Source of the DNA: Pseudomonas pisciculturae
GTDB lineage: Bacteria > Pseudomonadota > Gammaproteobacteria > Pseudomonadales > Pseudomonadaceae
Direction of reading: 5' to 3'
DNA: 64,000 nucleotides
Assembly: GCF_015461805.1 (NCBI RefSeq)
Contig: NZ_JACVZE010000007.1
Span: forward strand, 62,001-126,000
Part shown: positions 1 to 9,202 of the stretch, one piece after another
How the letters are laid out: the number at the start of each line of letters is the position of its first letter
Position numbering within the stretch: the stretch's first letter is position 1
Notes under the pieces: model-generated
Seen by the model: the letters and a program-made list of their open reading frames with translations, nothing else
What the model was told of the DNA's origin: nothing
Databases searched by the model: none
Translations under genes and position numbers: made by a program

Positions 1-397
1 CTTTGTCGGCGGGAGATAACCCCAGGCGAATCATTTCTTCGTGGGTCGGCTGAGTGATGTCGCGCTCCAACCATTGGGAGGTAGGCACGAAACCTTTGAG
101 CCGCAGCATTTCGCTGAAGCCCGACAGGCGAGACAGCGGCTGCTCCAAACGTGGCGAAATAAAGGTGCCAGAGCCTTGATTGCGGCGGATCAGCCCTTGG
201 GCAAACAGCACTTCCAGTGCCTTGCGAGCGGTCACTCGCGAGATGCTCAATTGCTCGCTGAGCACGCGTTCTGATGGCAGCGCCTGTTCGGACGTCCACT
301 GGCCAGCATGAATCGCCGCTTCCAGTTTGCGCGCCAATTGCAGGTACAGCGGCGTGGATTGTGTGTCGTCGGGGCGCAGGGCCAGGATAGGGTTCAT
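1..397 (-). CDS. GntR-family transcriptional regulator, HutC/NagR-like, partial (C-terminus outside window)
   Basis: The minus strand reads MNPILALRPDD and then a winged-helix domain over about residues 15-85 with the GntR pattern PLYLQLARKLEAAI, LPSERVLSEQLSISRVTARKAL and RRNQGSGTFIS. After that comes the start of a UTRA-type effector domain (LSGFSEMLRLKGFVPTSQ), which places it in the HutC subfamily that binds sugar phosphates or related small ligands. The gene runs off the left edge after about 132 residues, so the ligand pocket is not visible. The family resembles NagR-type amino-sugar repressors, but the neighbours in view do not prove this. Four TGGTATT motifs upstream may be its own operator. 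Confidence 0.85.
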   Translation of the reverse strand, partial: MNPILALRPDDTQSTPLYLQLARKLEAAIHAGQWTSEQALPSERVLSEQLSISRVTARKALEVLFAQGLIRRNQGSGTFISPRLEQPLSRLSGFSEMLRLKGFVPTSQWLERDITQPTHEEMIRLGLSPADK

Positions 398-454
398 CTG
401 TCAGGTTTCCGATGCGGTTATTGGAGTGTTGTCGCCCGGTAGTGGCCGGAAATT

Positions 455-599
455 AATACCACTTAAATACCATGTCAATGCGGCCAAAACGGTGCGGTCA
501 ACAGTTTATGGGCACCTTAGTGGGGCCCGGCATGAAGTGGTATTAGAGAGGTCTTTATCGCGTGCAGAACGGCACAGCCCGCCGGGATGAACTGGTATT
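455..599. promoter_or_regulatory. Four TGGTATT half-sites upstream of the GntR gene (candidate operators)
   Basis: The 263-base gap between the GntR gene and the L,D-transpeptidase gene holds TGGTATT four times. Two copies are on the minus strand at 455-461 and 466-472, exactly 11 bp apart. Two are on the plus strand at 538-544 and 593-599. One-turn spacing in the promoter region of a GntR gene suggests autoregulation. This is inference; no known consensus was matched. Confidence 0.4.
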
Positions 600-660
600 C
601 ACCGGCAGGCATCAGCGGGGAGGAGAATTTTTTTTGAATTAATTTACGAACGGTAGGTGA

Positions 661-1164
661 TCACGGCCGAATTTCGATCAGCGTGCCGTCTTTGACCAGG
701 TTCCAGACTTCGCGCATGTCGACGTTGCGCATGCCGATGCAGCCGTCGGTCCAGTCCAGGGTGTGGAACCACTGCTCGGGGTAGTCCTCGGTGTCAGGGG
801 TGCCGTGGATCATGATCATGCTGCCGGGCCTTACGCCTTCGCGGCGGGCGCGTGCGGCGTCGCTGATATTGGGGTAGGAAATGTGCATGGCCAGGTTGAA
901 GCGGTCGCTGGTCTTGCGCCAATCGATCCAGTAGAGGCCCTCCGGCGTGCGGCGGTCGCCCTCGATGAGCTTGTGGCCCTTGGGGTTCTTGCCCAATGAA
1001 ATGCGATAGGTCTTGAGGGGCTTGCCGTCATTGATCAACTGCAACTGGTGGGCGGATTTGAGCACCAGCACTTTCTCGACAGTCTTGCCGCCCAGGGTTT
1101 CCTGGATGGCGGCTGACGACAGGGTGGTAAACGATAGGCAGAGCAGAGCAAGCAACCAACGCAT
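661..1164 (-). CDS. L,D-transpeptidase, YkuD domain, periplasmic
   Basis: This 167-residue protein has a cleavable signal peptide (about residues 1-19, ending SSAA) followed by a single YkuD domain. The catalytic pattern is visible as SMIMIHG with His120 and TDGCIGMRN with nucleophile Cys142. Such enzymes cut the tetrapeptide stem of peptidoglycan and form 3-3 crosslinks or attach proteins. No LysM or other wall-binding domain is present, so it is a minimal version. The ATG at 1164 is chosen because the open frame continues upstream into the Nudix gene without a signal peptide. It lies downstream of the Nudix gene on the same strand with a 19-bp gap and may be co-transcribed. Confidence 0.85.
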   Translation of the reverse strand: MRWLLALLCLSFTTLSSAAIQETLGGKTVEKVLVLKSAHQLQLINDGKPLKTYRISLGKNPKGHKLIEGDRRTPEGLYWIDWRKTSDRFNLAMHISYPNISDAARARREGVRPGSMIMIHGTPDTEDYPEQWFHTLDWTDGCIGMRNVDMREVWNLVKDGTLIEIRP

Positions 1165-1183
1165 TGAAACGGTATCCCTGATG

Positions 1184-1732
1184 TTATGGGGCAGGCTTGC
1201 CCAGCGGCGGTACCGCTTCGCTGCGCACCGGAAATGACTGCTGCCGACGATCAGCGAAAAAGTACTCCAAGGTACGCCCAACCGTGCGGAAAGCCAGCTC
1301 GGACCAAGGGATGTCAGCTTCGTCGAACAACTGCACTTCCAGGCTCTCGGGCCCGGCGGCGAAGTCCAGGTCGACCAGTTCGGCGCGGTAGAAGATATGC
1401 ACCTGGTTGATATGCGGCACATCGATCAGCGTGTAGATGCTCAGGTTGTGCACGCGGGCGCAGGCTTCTTCGAGGGTTTCGCGGGCGGCGGCCTGTTCGA
1501 CGGTCTCGCCGTTTTCCATGAAACCTGCGGGCAGGGTCCAGTAGCCCAGGCGCGGCTCAATGGCACGGCGGCACAGCAGCACTTTGTCGCCCCACACCGG
1601 CACAGTACCGGCGACGATATTGGGGTTCTGATAGTGGATGGTCGAGCAGTGGTCACACACATAACGCAGGCGGCCGTCGCCTTCGGGGATGCGCTGGGTA
1701 ACCGATTTACCGCACTGGCTGCAGAAATTCAT
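1184..1732 (-). CDS. Nudix hydrolase with N-terminal zinc ribbon
   Basis: The protein is 182 residues from the ATG at 1732. Its N-terminus, MNFCSQCGKSV then YVCDHCSTIHY, is a four-cysteine zinc ribbon. The Nudix domain follows, with the box GFMENGETVEQAAARETLEEA matching GX5EX7REUXEEXG-like spacing. The layout recalls the NADH pyrophosphatase group, but the protein is shorter than NudC and lacks its N-terminal domain, so the substrate is not settled. The gene is divergent from the CoA pyrophosphatase-like gene at 1879, giving two Nudix genes back to back. Confidence 0.8.
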   Translation of the reverse strand: MNFCSQCGKSVTQRIPEGDGRLRYVCDHCSTIHYQNPNIVAGTVPVWGDKVLLCRRAIEPRLGYWTLPAGFMENGETVEQAAARETLEEACARVHNLSIYTLIDVPHINQVHIFYRAELVDLDFAAGPESLEVQLFDEADIPWSELAFRTVGRTLEYFFADRRQQSFPVRSEAVPPLGKPAP

Positions 1733-1878
1733 GCTGGGGTCTCTGGGAAGTGCGCCTATCTTGGCTTGGCGGGCTGGGCCCTGCAAGTTGTCGTTTAGCG
1801 ACACGGCCCAGGTTTTGGGGTTGGGCGCCCGCACGCTTTGGTGCATGATGCAAGGTAGCCAACAGACCGAGATGACTC

Positions 1879-2481
1879 ATGCTGGACGAGCTACTTCGCC
1901 GGGTAAGCAATCACACTCCCCACACGCTGGAAACCGACGGGCGTTTCCCCGAGGCTGCGGTGCTGGTGCCGATCACCCGCAGTGACGAACCTGAGCTGAT
2001 CCTGACCCTGCGCGCCAGTGGCCTGTCGACCCATGGTGGCGAAGTGGCCTTTCCCGGCGGGCGCCGCGACCCGGAAGACCCTGACCTGGTGTTCACCGCC
2101 TTACGCGAAGCCGAAGAAGAAATCGGCCTGCCGCCTGGCCTGGTGGAAGTGATTGGCCCGTTGAGCCCGCTGATTTCCCTGCATGGCATTCGGGTTACGC
2201 CTTACGTAGGAATAATCCCTGATTACGTCGAATACCTGGCCAACGATGCCGAGATTGCTGCGGTTTTCAGTGTGCCTTTGGACTTTTTCCGACAAGACCC
2301 ACGCGAACATACCCACAGGATCGATTACCAGGGCCGCAGTTGGTACGTGCCCAGTTATCGGTTTGGTGAATACAAGATCTGGGGGCTGACAGCGATCATG
2401 ATCGTCGAGTTGATCAACCTGCTTTATGACGACGCCAAGATCAGCCTGCACCAGCCACCGAAAAGCTTCATCAACATCTAA
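1879..2481 (+). CDS. CoA pyrophosphatase-type Nudix hydrolase (NudL-like)
   Basis: The 200-residue protein carries the extended signature of the CoA-diphosphatase subgroup: LILTLRASGLSTHGGEVAFPGG, then RRDPEDPDLVFTALREAEEEIG. This corresponds to the UPF0035 motif joined to the Nudix box. Family members split CoA or oxidised CoA to 3',5'-ADP and phosphopantetheine. The C-terminal half (YGIIPDYVEY, FRQDPREHTHRIDYQGRSWYVPSY) also fits the subgroup. It probably forms an operon with the carbonic-anhydrase-like gene 38 bp downstream. The exact substrate is inferred from the family. Confidence 0.85.
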   Translation: MLDELLRRVSNHTPHTLETDGRFPEAAVLVPITRSDEPELILTLRASGLSTHGGEVAFPGGRRDPEDPDLVFTALREAEEEIGLPPGLVEVIGPLSPLISLHGIRVTPYVGIIPDYVEYLANDAEIAAVFSVPLDFFRQDPREHTHRIDYQGRSWYVPSYRFGEYKIWGLTAIMIVELINLLYDDAKISLHQPPKSFINI

Positions 2482-2519
2482 TAAGCCATCGTTTGAATGG
2501 CGAGCCGTGAGGAAACACC

Positions 2520-3040
<521 letters not shown>

Positions 3041-3044
<4 letters not shown>

Positions 3045-3256
3045 GCCCGGTTGAACGCCCCGTTGCATCGCCCTGCGTGAGTATTTGCGCGTTGGATGAT
3101 GATGATGTTTGTACCGGTTGCCAGCGTACGGTGGATGAGATTACGCGCTGGAGCCGCATGGATAACGCCGAGCGCCGGGTGGTGTTGGGGTTGTGTCATC
3201 AGCGGGCGGTGGCGGGTGGCTTGGTGTTTATGGTTTCTGGGAAATCTGGCGCCTGA
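3041..3256 (+). CDS. DUF1289 small cysteine-motif protein
   Basis: The protein is 71 residues and shows the DUF1289 core SPCVSICALDDDDVCTGCQRTVDEITRW. This has four cysteines arranged like a small metal site (CVSIC, then CTGC). Its function is unknown. It is translationally coupled to the gamma-carbonic anhydrase gene through ATGA. A REPIN begins a few bases after the stop codon. The assignment to the family is firm; a metal-binding role is inference from the cysteine spacing. Confidence 0.85.
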
Positions 3257-3260
3257 TAGG

Positions 3261-3342
3261 CCGCCATCGGGGGCAAGCCCCCTCCCACATTTTGATTTGT
3301 GAACACAGTCAAAGGTGGGAGGGGGCTTGCCCCCGATGAGGC
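3261..3342. repeat. REPIN, gggggcaagcccc type
   Basis: Two REP sequences in inverted orientation (ccatcgggggcaagccccct at the left, agggggcttgcccccgatga at the right) flank a short spacer. It sits between the DUF1289 gene and the VUT-family gene and runs into the 5' extension of the latter's open frame. Confidence 0.9.
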
Positions 3343-3409
3343 CCTCCCAGACGACATATTTCAAATTGTGAAGTACCCTGTGCGGCATAACCCACAGGTC
3401 CACTTCCCC

Positions 3410-3877
3410 ATGCTCTTCCTGATCGCCTACATCAGCAGCGTCGTGCTGATCAACTTCGCCTTTTCCACCGCCCCGCACCTGGACGTCATCTGGTCCGCCT
3501 GGGGTGGCCTGGTCTTCATCTTGCGCGACATGGTGCAAACCCGCTTCGGCCACGGCGCTATTCTCGCGATGTTGGCCGCATTGGTGTTGTCGTATATCAC
3601 CTCCGACCCGTCCATCGCCCTGGCCAGCGCCACCGCGTTCGCGGTGTCCGAATGCATCGACTGGCTGGTGTTCAGCATCACTAAGCGCCCACTCCACGAC
3701 CGTCTGTGGATAAGTTCGGCGCTGAGCATACCGCTGGATACCTTTATCTTTTTCGGCCTGATCGGCGCGCTCACCCCAGCCGTGGTGGGCACTGCGCTGG
3801 CGTCCAAGTTTGCCGGAGTCACCGCGGTGTGGCTGATCATGGCCTGGCGTATCCGCCGGCGAGCCTTCGCCAACTGA
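3410..3877 (+). CDS. VUT family integral membrane protein (putative vitamin/precursor uptake)
   Basis: From the ATG at 3410 this is a 155-residue protein with about five hydrophobic segments: MLFLIAYISSVVLINFAF, an LVFILRD helix, AILAMLAALVLSYIT, LDTFIFFGLIGAL and FAGVTAVWLIMAW. The VUT (YhhQ-like) family includes queuosine-precursor and vitamin transporters, and the conserved central segment ALASATAFAVSECIDWLVF fits. It is shorter than E. coli YhhQ. The frame is open back to 3299 and a GTG at 3380 is an alternative start, but that upstream part is REPIN sequence, so the ATG is preferred. The transported compound cannot be told from sequence. Confidence 0.7.
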   Translation: MLFLIAYISSVVLINFAFSTAPHLDVIWSAWGGLVFILRDMVQTRFGHGAILAMLAALVLSYITSDPSIALASATAFAVSECIDWLVFSITKRPLHDRLWISSALSIPLDTFIFFGLIGALTPAVVGTALASKFAGVTAVWLIMAWRIRRRAFAN

Positions 3878-3884
3878 GGCCAAT

Positions 3885-3903
3885 TTTTACAGTTCATGTA
3901 AAA
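3885..3903. promoter_or_regulatory. Perfect inverted repeat TTTTACA-N5-TGTAAAA upstream of purT
   Basis: Arms of seven bases separated by GTTCA lie 44 bp before the purT start, and the right arm doubles as a TAAAAT -10-like hexamer. It could be an operator overlapping the promoter. No regulator is assigned. Confidence 0.4.
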
Positions 3904-3946
3904 TGCCGGCCTTTCTCCAAACGATCCGCTCCCCTGAGGACCTGAG

Positions 3947-5128
3947 ATGACCCGAATCGGAACTCCATTGTCGCCAACCGCGACCCGCGTTTTGCTGTGT
4001 GGCTGCGGTGAGCTGGGCAAGGAAGTGGTAATCGAGCTGCAACGCCTGGGCGTTGAAGTGATTGCCGTGGATCGCTACGCCAACGCCCCTGCCATGCAGG
4101 TTGCGCACCGTAGCCACGTGATCAATATGCTTGACGGTGCTGCCCTGCGTGCCGTGATCGAGGCCGAAAAACCGCACTTCATCGTGCCGGAAATCGAAGC
4201 CATCGCCACCGCCACCCTGGTAGAGCTGGAAGCCGAAGGCTTTACCGTGATCCCGACGGCGCGTGCCACCTCGCTGACCATGAACCGCGAAGGCATCCGC
4301 CGCCTGGCCGCCGAAGAGCTGGACCTGCCAACCTCGCCGTACCACTTCGCCGATACCTTCGAAGACTACAGCAAGGCCGTGCAAGACCTGGGCTTCCCGT
4401 GCGTGGTCAAGCCGGTGATGAGTTCGTCGGGAAAGGGTCAGAGCCTGCTGCGCAGCACTGATGACGTGCAGAAAGCCTGGGACTACGCCCAGGAAGGCGG
4501 CCGTGCCGGCAAAGGCCGGGTGATCATCGAAGGCTTTATCGATTTTGACTACGAAATCACCCTGCTGACCGTACGTCACGTGGGCGGCACCACATTCTGT
4601 GCGCCGGTAGGCCATCGCCAGGAGAAGGGCGATTACCAGGAGTCCTGGCAGCCACAGGCCATGAGCCCGGTTGCGCTGGCTGAATCCGAGCGTGTTGCCA
4701 AAGCCGTGACTGAGGCCCTGGGTGGTCGTGGTCTGTTTGGTGTGGAGCTGTTCATCAAGGGTGATCAGGTGTGGTTCAGCGAAGTGTCGCCGCGCCCGCA
4801 TGACACCGGTTTGGTGACCCTGATTTCCCAAGACTTGTCGCAGTTTGCACTGCACGCTCGCGCGATTCTCGGCCTGCCGATCCCATTGATCCGTCAGTTC
4901 GGGCCTTCGGCCTCGGCGGTGATTTTGGTGGAAGGGCAGTCCACACAGACCGCCTTCGCCAACCTGGGCGCAGCCTTGAGCGAGCCGGACACGGCGTTGC
5001 GCCTGTTTGGCAAGCCAGAAGTGAATGGTCAGCGTCGGATGGGTGTGGCGTTGGCGCGGGATGAGTCGATTGAAGCGGCTCGGGCTAAGGCGACCCGTGC
5101 TTCCAAGGCTGTTGCAGTAGAGCTGTAA
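3947..5128 (+). CDS. purT: Phosphoribosylglycinamide formyltransferase 2 (formate-dependent)
   Basis: The 393-residue ATP-grasp enzyme makes formylglycinamide ribonucleotide from GAR, formate and ATP in de novo purine synthesis, an alternative to folate-dependent PurN. The N-terminal nucleotide-binding fold reads TRVLLCGCGELGKEVVIELQRLGVEV. The ATP-grasp region follows (PCVVKPVMSSSGKGQS) and the metal-binding end reads FGVELFIKGDQVWFSEVSPRPHDTG. Length and motifs match PurT throughout. The gene stands alone, with an inverted repeat over its probable promoter and a REPIN after the stop. Confidence 0.95.
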   Translation: MTRIGTPLSPTATRVLLCGCGELGKEVVIELQRLGVEVIAVDRYANAPAMQVAHRSHVINMLDGAALRAVIEAEKPHFIVPEIEAIATATLVELEAEGFTVIPTARATSLTMNREGIRRLAAEELDLPTSPYHFADTFEDYSKAVQDLGFPCVVKPVMSSSGKGQSLLRSTDDVQKAWDYAQEGGRAGKGRVIIEGFIDFDYEITLLTVRHVGGTTFCAPVGHRQEKGDYQESWQPQAMSPVALAESERVAKAVTEALGGRGLFGVELFIKGDQVWFSEVSPRPHDTGLVTLISQDLSQFALHARAILGLPIPLIRQFGPSASAVILVEGQSTQTAFANLGAALSEPDTALRLFGKPEVNGQRRMGVALARDESIEAARAKATRASKAVAVEL

Positions 5129-5140
5129 CCGAGTCGCGCC

Positions 5141-5227
5141 CTTCGCGAGCAAGCCAGCTCCCACATTTTGACCGCATTCCTACAGGATAAACGCGATCAA
5201 ATGTGGGAGCTGGCTAGCCTGCGATAG
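5141..5227. repeat. REPIN, aagccagctccca type
   Basis: Inverted REP halves cttcgcgagcaagccagctc and gagctggctagcctgcgata flank about 40 bases. It lies between the convergent ends of purT and the MFS gene. Confidence 0.85.
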
Positions 5228-5234
5228 CGATCTA

Positions 5235-6548
5235 TCAGGCCACCTTGTTCAAATCATTATCCCGCGTCTCTTTCAGGCACAGCACAGCAATCAAGCTGAG
5301 CAACGCTGCCGCCGACACATACCCGCCGACATAACTCAGCCCACCCATCGCCACCAGCTTGGTCGCGAAGAACGGTGCCGCTGACGCCCCCACAATCCCA
5401 CCCAGGTTATAAGCCGCCGAAGCTCCGGTATAACGCACGCGCGTCGGGAACAGTTCTGGCAGCATCGCGCCCATTGGGGCGAAGGTCACCCCCATCAAAA
5501 ACAGCTCCAGCGCCAGGAACAACGCCACGGCCCAGGTCGAACCGTGGGTCAGCAATGGCTCCATGGTAAAGCCTGACAGGATCGCCAGGATCGCGCCGAC
5601 GATCAGTACGGGTTTGCGCCCGTAACGATCACTGGCCAAGGCTGCCAGTGGCGTCGCCAAACCCATGAACAGCACCGCAAAGCACAGCAAGCCGAGGAAG
5701 GTTTCGCGGCTGTAGCCCAGGGTTGAAACCCCGTAGCTCAGGGAAAACGCCGTGGTGATGTAGAACAGCGCATAGCACACCACCATCGACGCGGCGCCCA
5801 GCAGTACCGGCAGCCAGTGTTGGCTGAACAGCTCCACCAGTGGCACTTTTACCGGCGCTTCTTTTGCAACCGAATTGGCGAATACCGGGGTTTCGTGCAG
5901 CTTCAGGCGTGCGTAGAGGCCAACCATCACCAAGGCTGCGCTGAGGATGAAGGGGATGCGCCAGCCCCAACTGCGGAACTGCTCGTCGCTCAGGCTCATG
6001 GCCAGGATCAAAAACAGACCGTTGGCCGCCAAAAAGCCGATCGATGGGCCCAGTTGCGGAAACATGCCGAACCAGCCGCGCTTGCCTTTCGGTGCGTTCT
6101 CGGTGGCCAGCAGCGCTGCGCCGCCCCATTCCCCACCCAGGCCAAGGCCCTGGCCAAAGCGCAGTACACACAGCAGGATCGGCGCCCAGGCCCCGATGCT
6201 GTCGTACCCCGGCAGCAAGCCAATCAGCGTGGTGCACACGCCCATCAGCAGCAGCGATGCCACCAACGTGGATTTACGCCCGATACGGTCACCAAAGTGG
6301 CCGAACAACGCCGAGCCCAGCGGGCGAGCGATAAAGGCGATACCGAAGGTCAGGAACGACGCCAGCATCTGAGCGGTGCCGGAGGTCTGTGGGAAGAACA
6401 CCGGGCCGATCACCAGCGCAGCGGCCGTGGCGTAGATATAGAAGTCGTAGAACTCGATGGCGGTACCGACGATGCTCGCCGTGGCGACGCGGGCGGTCGA
6501 GTTGGTTGGGGCGGCGGCAGGCGCGGCCTCGTTATAAGTGGTGCTCAT
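5235..6548 (-). CDS. MFS transporter, metabolite:H+ symporter (MHS/ShiA-like) family
   Basis: The protein has 437 residues and about twelve membrane helices. Helix 1 reads ASIVGTAIEFYDFYIYATAAALVIGPVFFP, the hallmark of MHS symporters. The loop signature FGHFGDRIGRKSTL and the SDRYGRKPVLIVGAI repeat are also typical. Family members import carboxylates, shikimate, betaines or similar compounds with protons, so the substrate is open. The ATG at 6548 is preferred over the one at 6569 because AGGGATA lies just before it. It is transcribed alone toward purT. Confidence 0.85.
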   Translation of the reverse strand: MSTTYNEAAPAAAPTNSTARVATASIVGTAIEFYDFYIYATAAALVIGPVFFPQTSGTAQMLASFLTFGIAFIARPLGSALFGHFGDRIGRKSTLVASLLLMGVCTTLIGLLPGYDSIGAWAPILLCVLRFGQGLGLGGEWGGAALLATENAPKGKRGWFGMFPQLGPSIGFLAANGLFLILAMSLSDEQFRSWGWRIPFILSAALVMVGLYARLKLHETPVFANSVAKEAPVKVPLVELFSQHWLPVLLGAASMVVCYALFYITTAFSLSYGVSTLGYSRETFLGLLCFAVLFMGLATPLAALASDRYGRKPVLIVGAILAILSGFTMEPLLTHGSTWAVALFLALELFLMGVTFAPMGAMLPELFPTRVRYTGASAAYNLGGIVGASAAPFFATKLVAMGGLSYVGGYVSAAALLSLIAVLCLKETRDNDLNKVA

Positions 6549-6791
6549 GGCAGTATCCCTGACGGTCATTGCGCGTTTGGACGCGGATTATTATTGGTCG
6601 AACACCCATGGATCAGGGTTGTGCTCGGGGTGGCTCGGGATGGGAGCCAACACCGGTCAGACACGGTAAAGCGGTGCCTGGACGCTTGAAGTGCGGGTAG
6701 CACGCGCTCGGGCGGGGCTTGGGTAAGCCGCAGGGATTATAGGAAGGGGTTTTGAAATACAACAAGAGGAACTGATGCACCACAAATCAAA
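6549..6791. other. Intergenic stretch upstream of the MFS gene
   Basis: No gene, RNA or convincing motif was found here apart from the presumed MFS promoter. The following REPIN (6792-6880) fills most of the rest of the gap to the CorC-type gene. Confidence 0.5.
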
Positions 6792-6880
6792 TGTGGGAGC
6801 GGGCTTGCTCGCGAATGCGGTAGGTCAGTCACTGATGAGTTGACTGATCCGCCGCATTCGCGAGCAAGCCCGCTCCCACA
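6792..6880. repeat. REPIN, gcgagcaagcccgctccca type
   Basis: The left half tgtgggagcgggcttgctcg and its near-perfect inverted copy cgagcaagcccgctcccaca flank a spacer that itself can pair (ggtcagtcac / gactgatcc). It is one of the most symmetric REPINs in the window. Confidence 0.92.
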
Positions 6881-6904
6881 TTTTTACCGCGTTGCATCAG
6901 ATAG

Positions 6905-8143
<1,239 letters not shown>

Positions 8144-8155
8144 GATCGTTGCCCG

Positions 8156-8968
8156 TCAGATATGCAGGATGTATTCGCGGACCAGCTTGCTGCCAAAATA
8201 GGCCAGCATCAGCAGGCAAAAGCCGGCCAGGGTCCAGCGGATTGCCTTGTGCCCACGCCAGCCGAGGCGATTACGGCCCCACAGCAGTACGCTGAACACT
8301 ACCCAGGCCAGGCACGCCAGCAGGGTTTTGTGTACCAGGTGCTGGGCGAACAGGTTCTCGACGAACAGCCAACCGGAGATTAGCGACAGCGACAGCAACG
8401 TCCAACCGGCCCACAGGAAACCGAACAGCAGGCTTTCCATGGTTTGTAGCGGCGGGAAATTCTTGATCAGGCCAGAGGGATGCTTGTGCTTGAGCTGGTG
8501 GTCCTGCAACAGCAGGAGCAGGGATTGGAACACCGCGATGGTGAACATGCCGTAGGCCAGGATCGACAACAGAATGTGAGCGAGGATGCCCGGCTCTTCA
8601 TCAATGACCTGCACCGTGCCGGTGGGGGCGAATTGCGCGATCAGCACCGTCAGCATGCCCAGCGGGAACAGCAGCACCAGCAGGTTCTCGACGGGAATCC
8701 GATAACAGGCCATCAAGGTCAGCCCGATGACGGCAGCCGCAATCAGGCTGGCGGCGCTGAAAAAATCCAGGCCCAGGCCGACGGGGGTCATCAGGTGGGT
8801 AAACAGGCTGGCAGCGTGAGCCAGCAGGGCAAAGACGCCAAGGCCGACCAACAGGCGTTTGTCCGCCTTGGTGCCTTGGGCCAGACGAGTGCCCTGATAA
8901 AGAGTCGCAGCGGCATACAAAAGGGCGGCGGCGAGGCTGGGTAGCAAACTGGGTGACAAAGGGAGCAT
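8156..8968 (-). CDS. ypjD: Inner-membrane protein of the CcsA/CcmC-related YpjD family
   Basis: The 270-residue polytopic protein has eight or so helices and belongs to the cytochrome c assembly (CcsA/CcmC-like) superfamily. Visible features are EEPGILAHILLSILAYGMFTIAVFQS and the C-terminal HLVHKTLLACLAWVVFSVLLWGRNRLGWRGHKAIRWTL block. The conserved histidines (His in GILAHI and LVHK) may touch heme. The exact function of YpjD is not known. It is divergent from ffh and upstream of the CorC-type gene; this ffh-ypjD-corC arrangement is common in gammaproteobacteria. Confidence 0.8.
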   Translation of the reverse strand: MLPLSPSLLPSLAAALLYAAATLYQGTRLAQGTKADKRLLVGLGVFALLAHAASLFTHLMTPVGLGLDFFSAASLIAAAVIGLTLMACYRIPVENLLVLLFPLGMLTVLIAQFAPTGTVQVIDEEPGILAHILLSILAYGMFTIAVFQSLLLLLQDHQLKHKHPSGLIKNFPPLQTMESLLFGFLWAGWTLLSLSLISGWLFVENLFAQHLVHKTLLACLAWVVFSVLLWGRNRLGWRGHKAIRWTLAGFCLLMLAYFGSKLVREYILHI

Positions 8969-9050
8969 AAATCCTGTTAGGCAAGCCCGAAAGGCGCTGA
9001 GTTTGGCATACCCCTGCGTAACACGAAAGACTCTCAGGCCAGACAGCGGG

Positions 9051-9078
9051 TGTGCATGGCGGCAGTCTTCGCTATAAT
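9051..9078 (+). promoter_or_regulatory. Candidate sigma70 promoter for ffh
   Basis: A perfect TATAAT (9073-9078) has TGTGCA 16 bp upstream, about 125 bp before the ffh start. The -35 match is weak. Confidence 0.4.
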
Positions 9079-9202
9079 CCGCGACCTGCCCACGCCGCAG
9101 GCTCGCCGAGCGCTGTTTTTAATAGCGATTTACCACAGCCTGGGCCGTCATTACCTCGGTCTACCACTGCATTTCGATGAGTAGGGCCTGAAAGGATCGC
9201 GC

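Noticed and set aside
3887..5164. Long open frame on the strand opposite purT (425 residues)
   Set aside because: It mirrors purT in the GC-rich third-position pattern, has low-complexity His/Gln/Arg-rich composition, and no ribosome site or domain.
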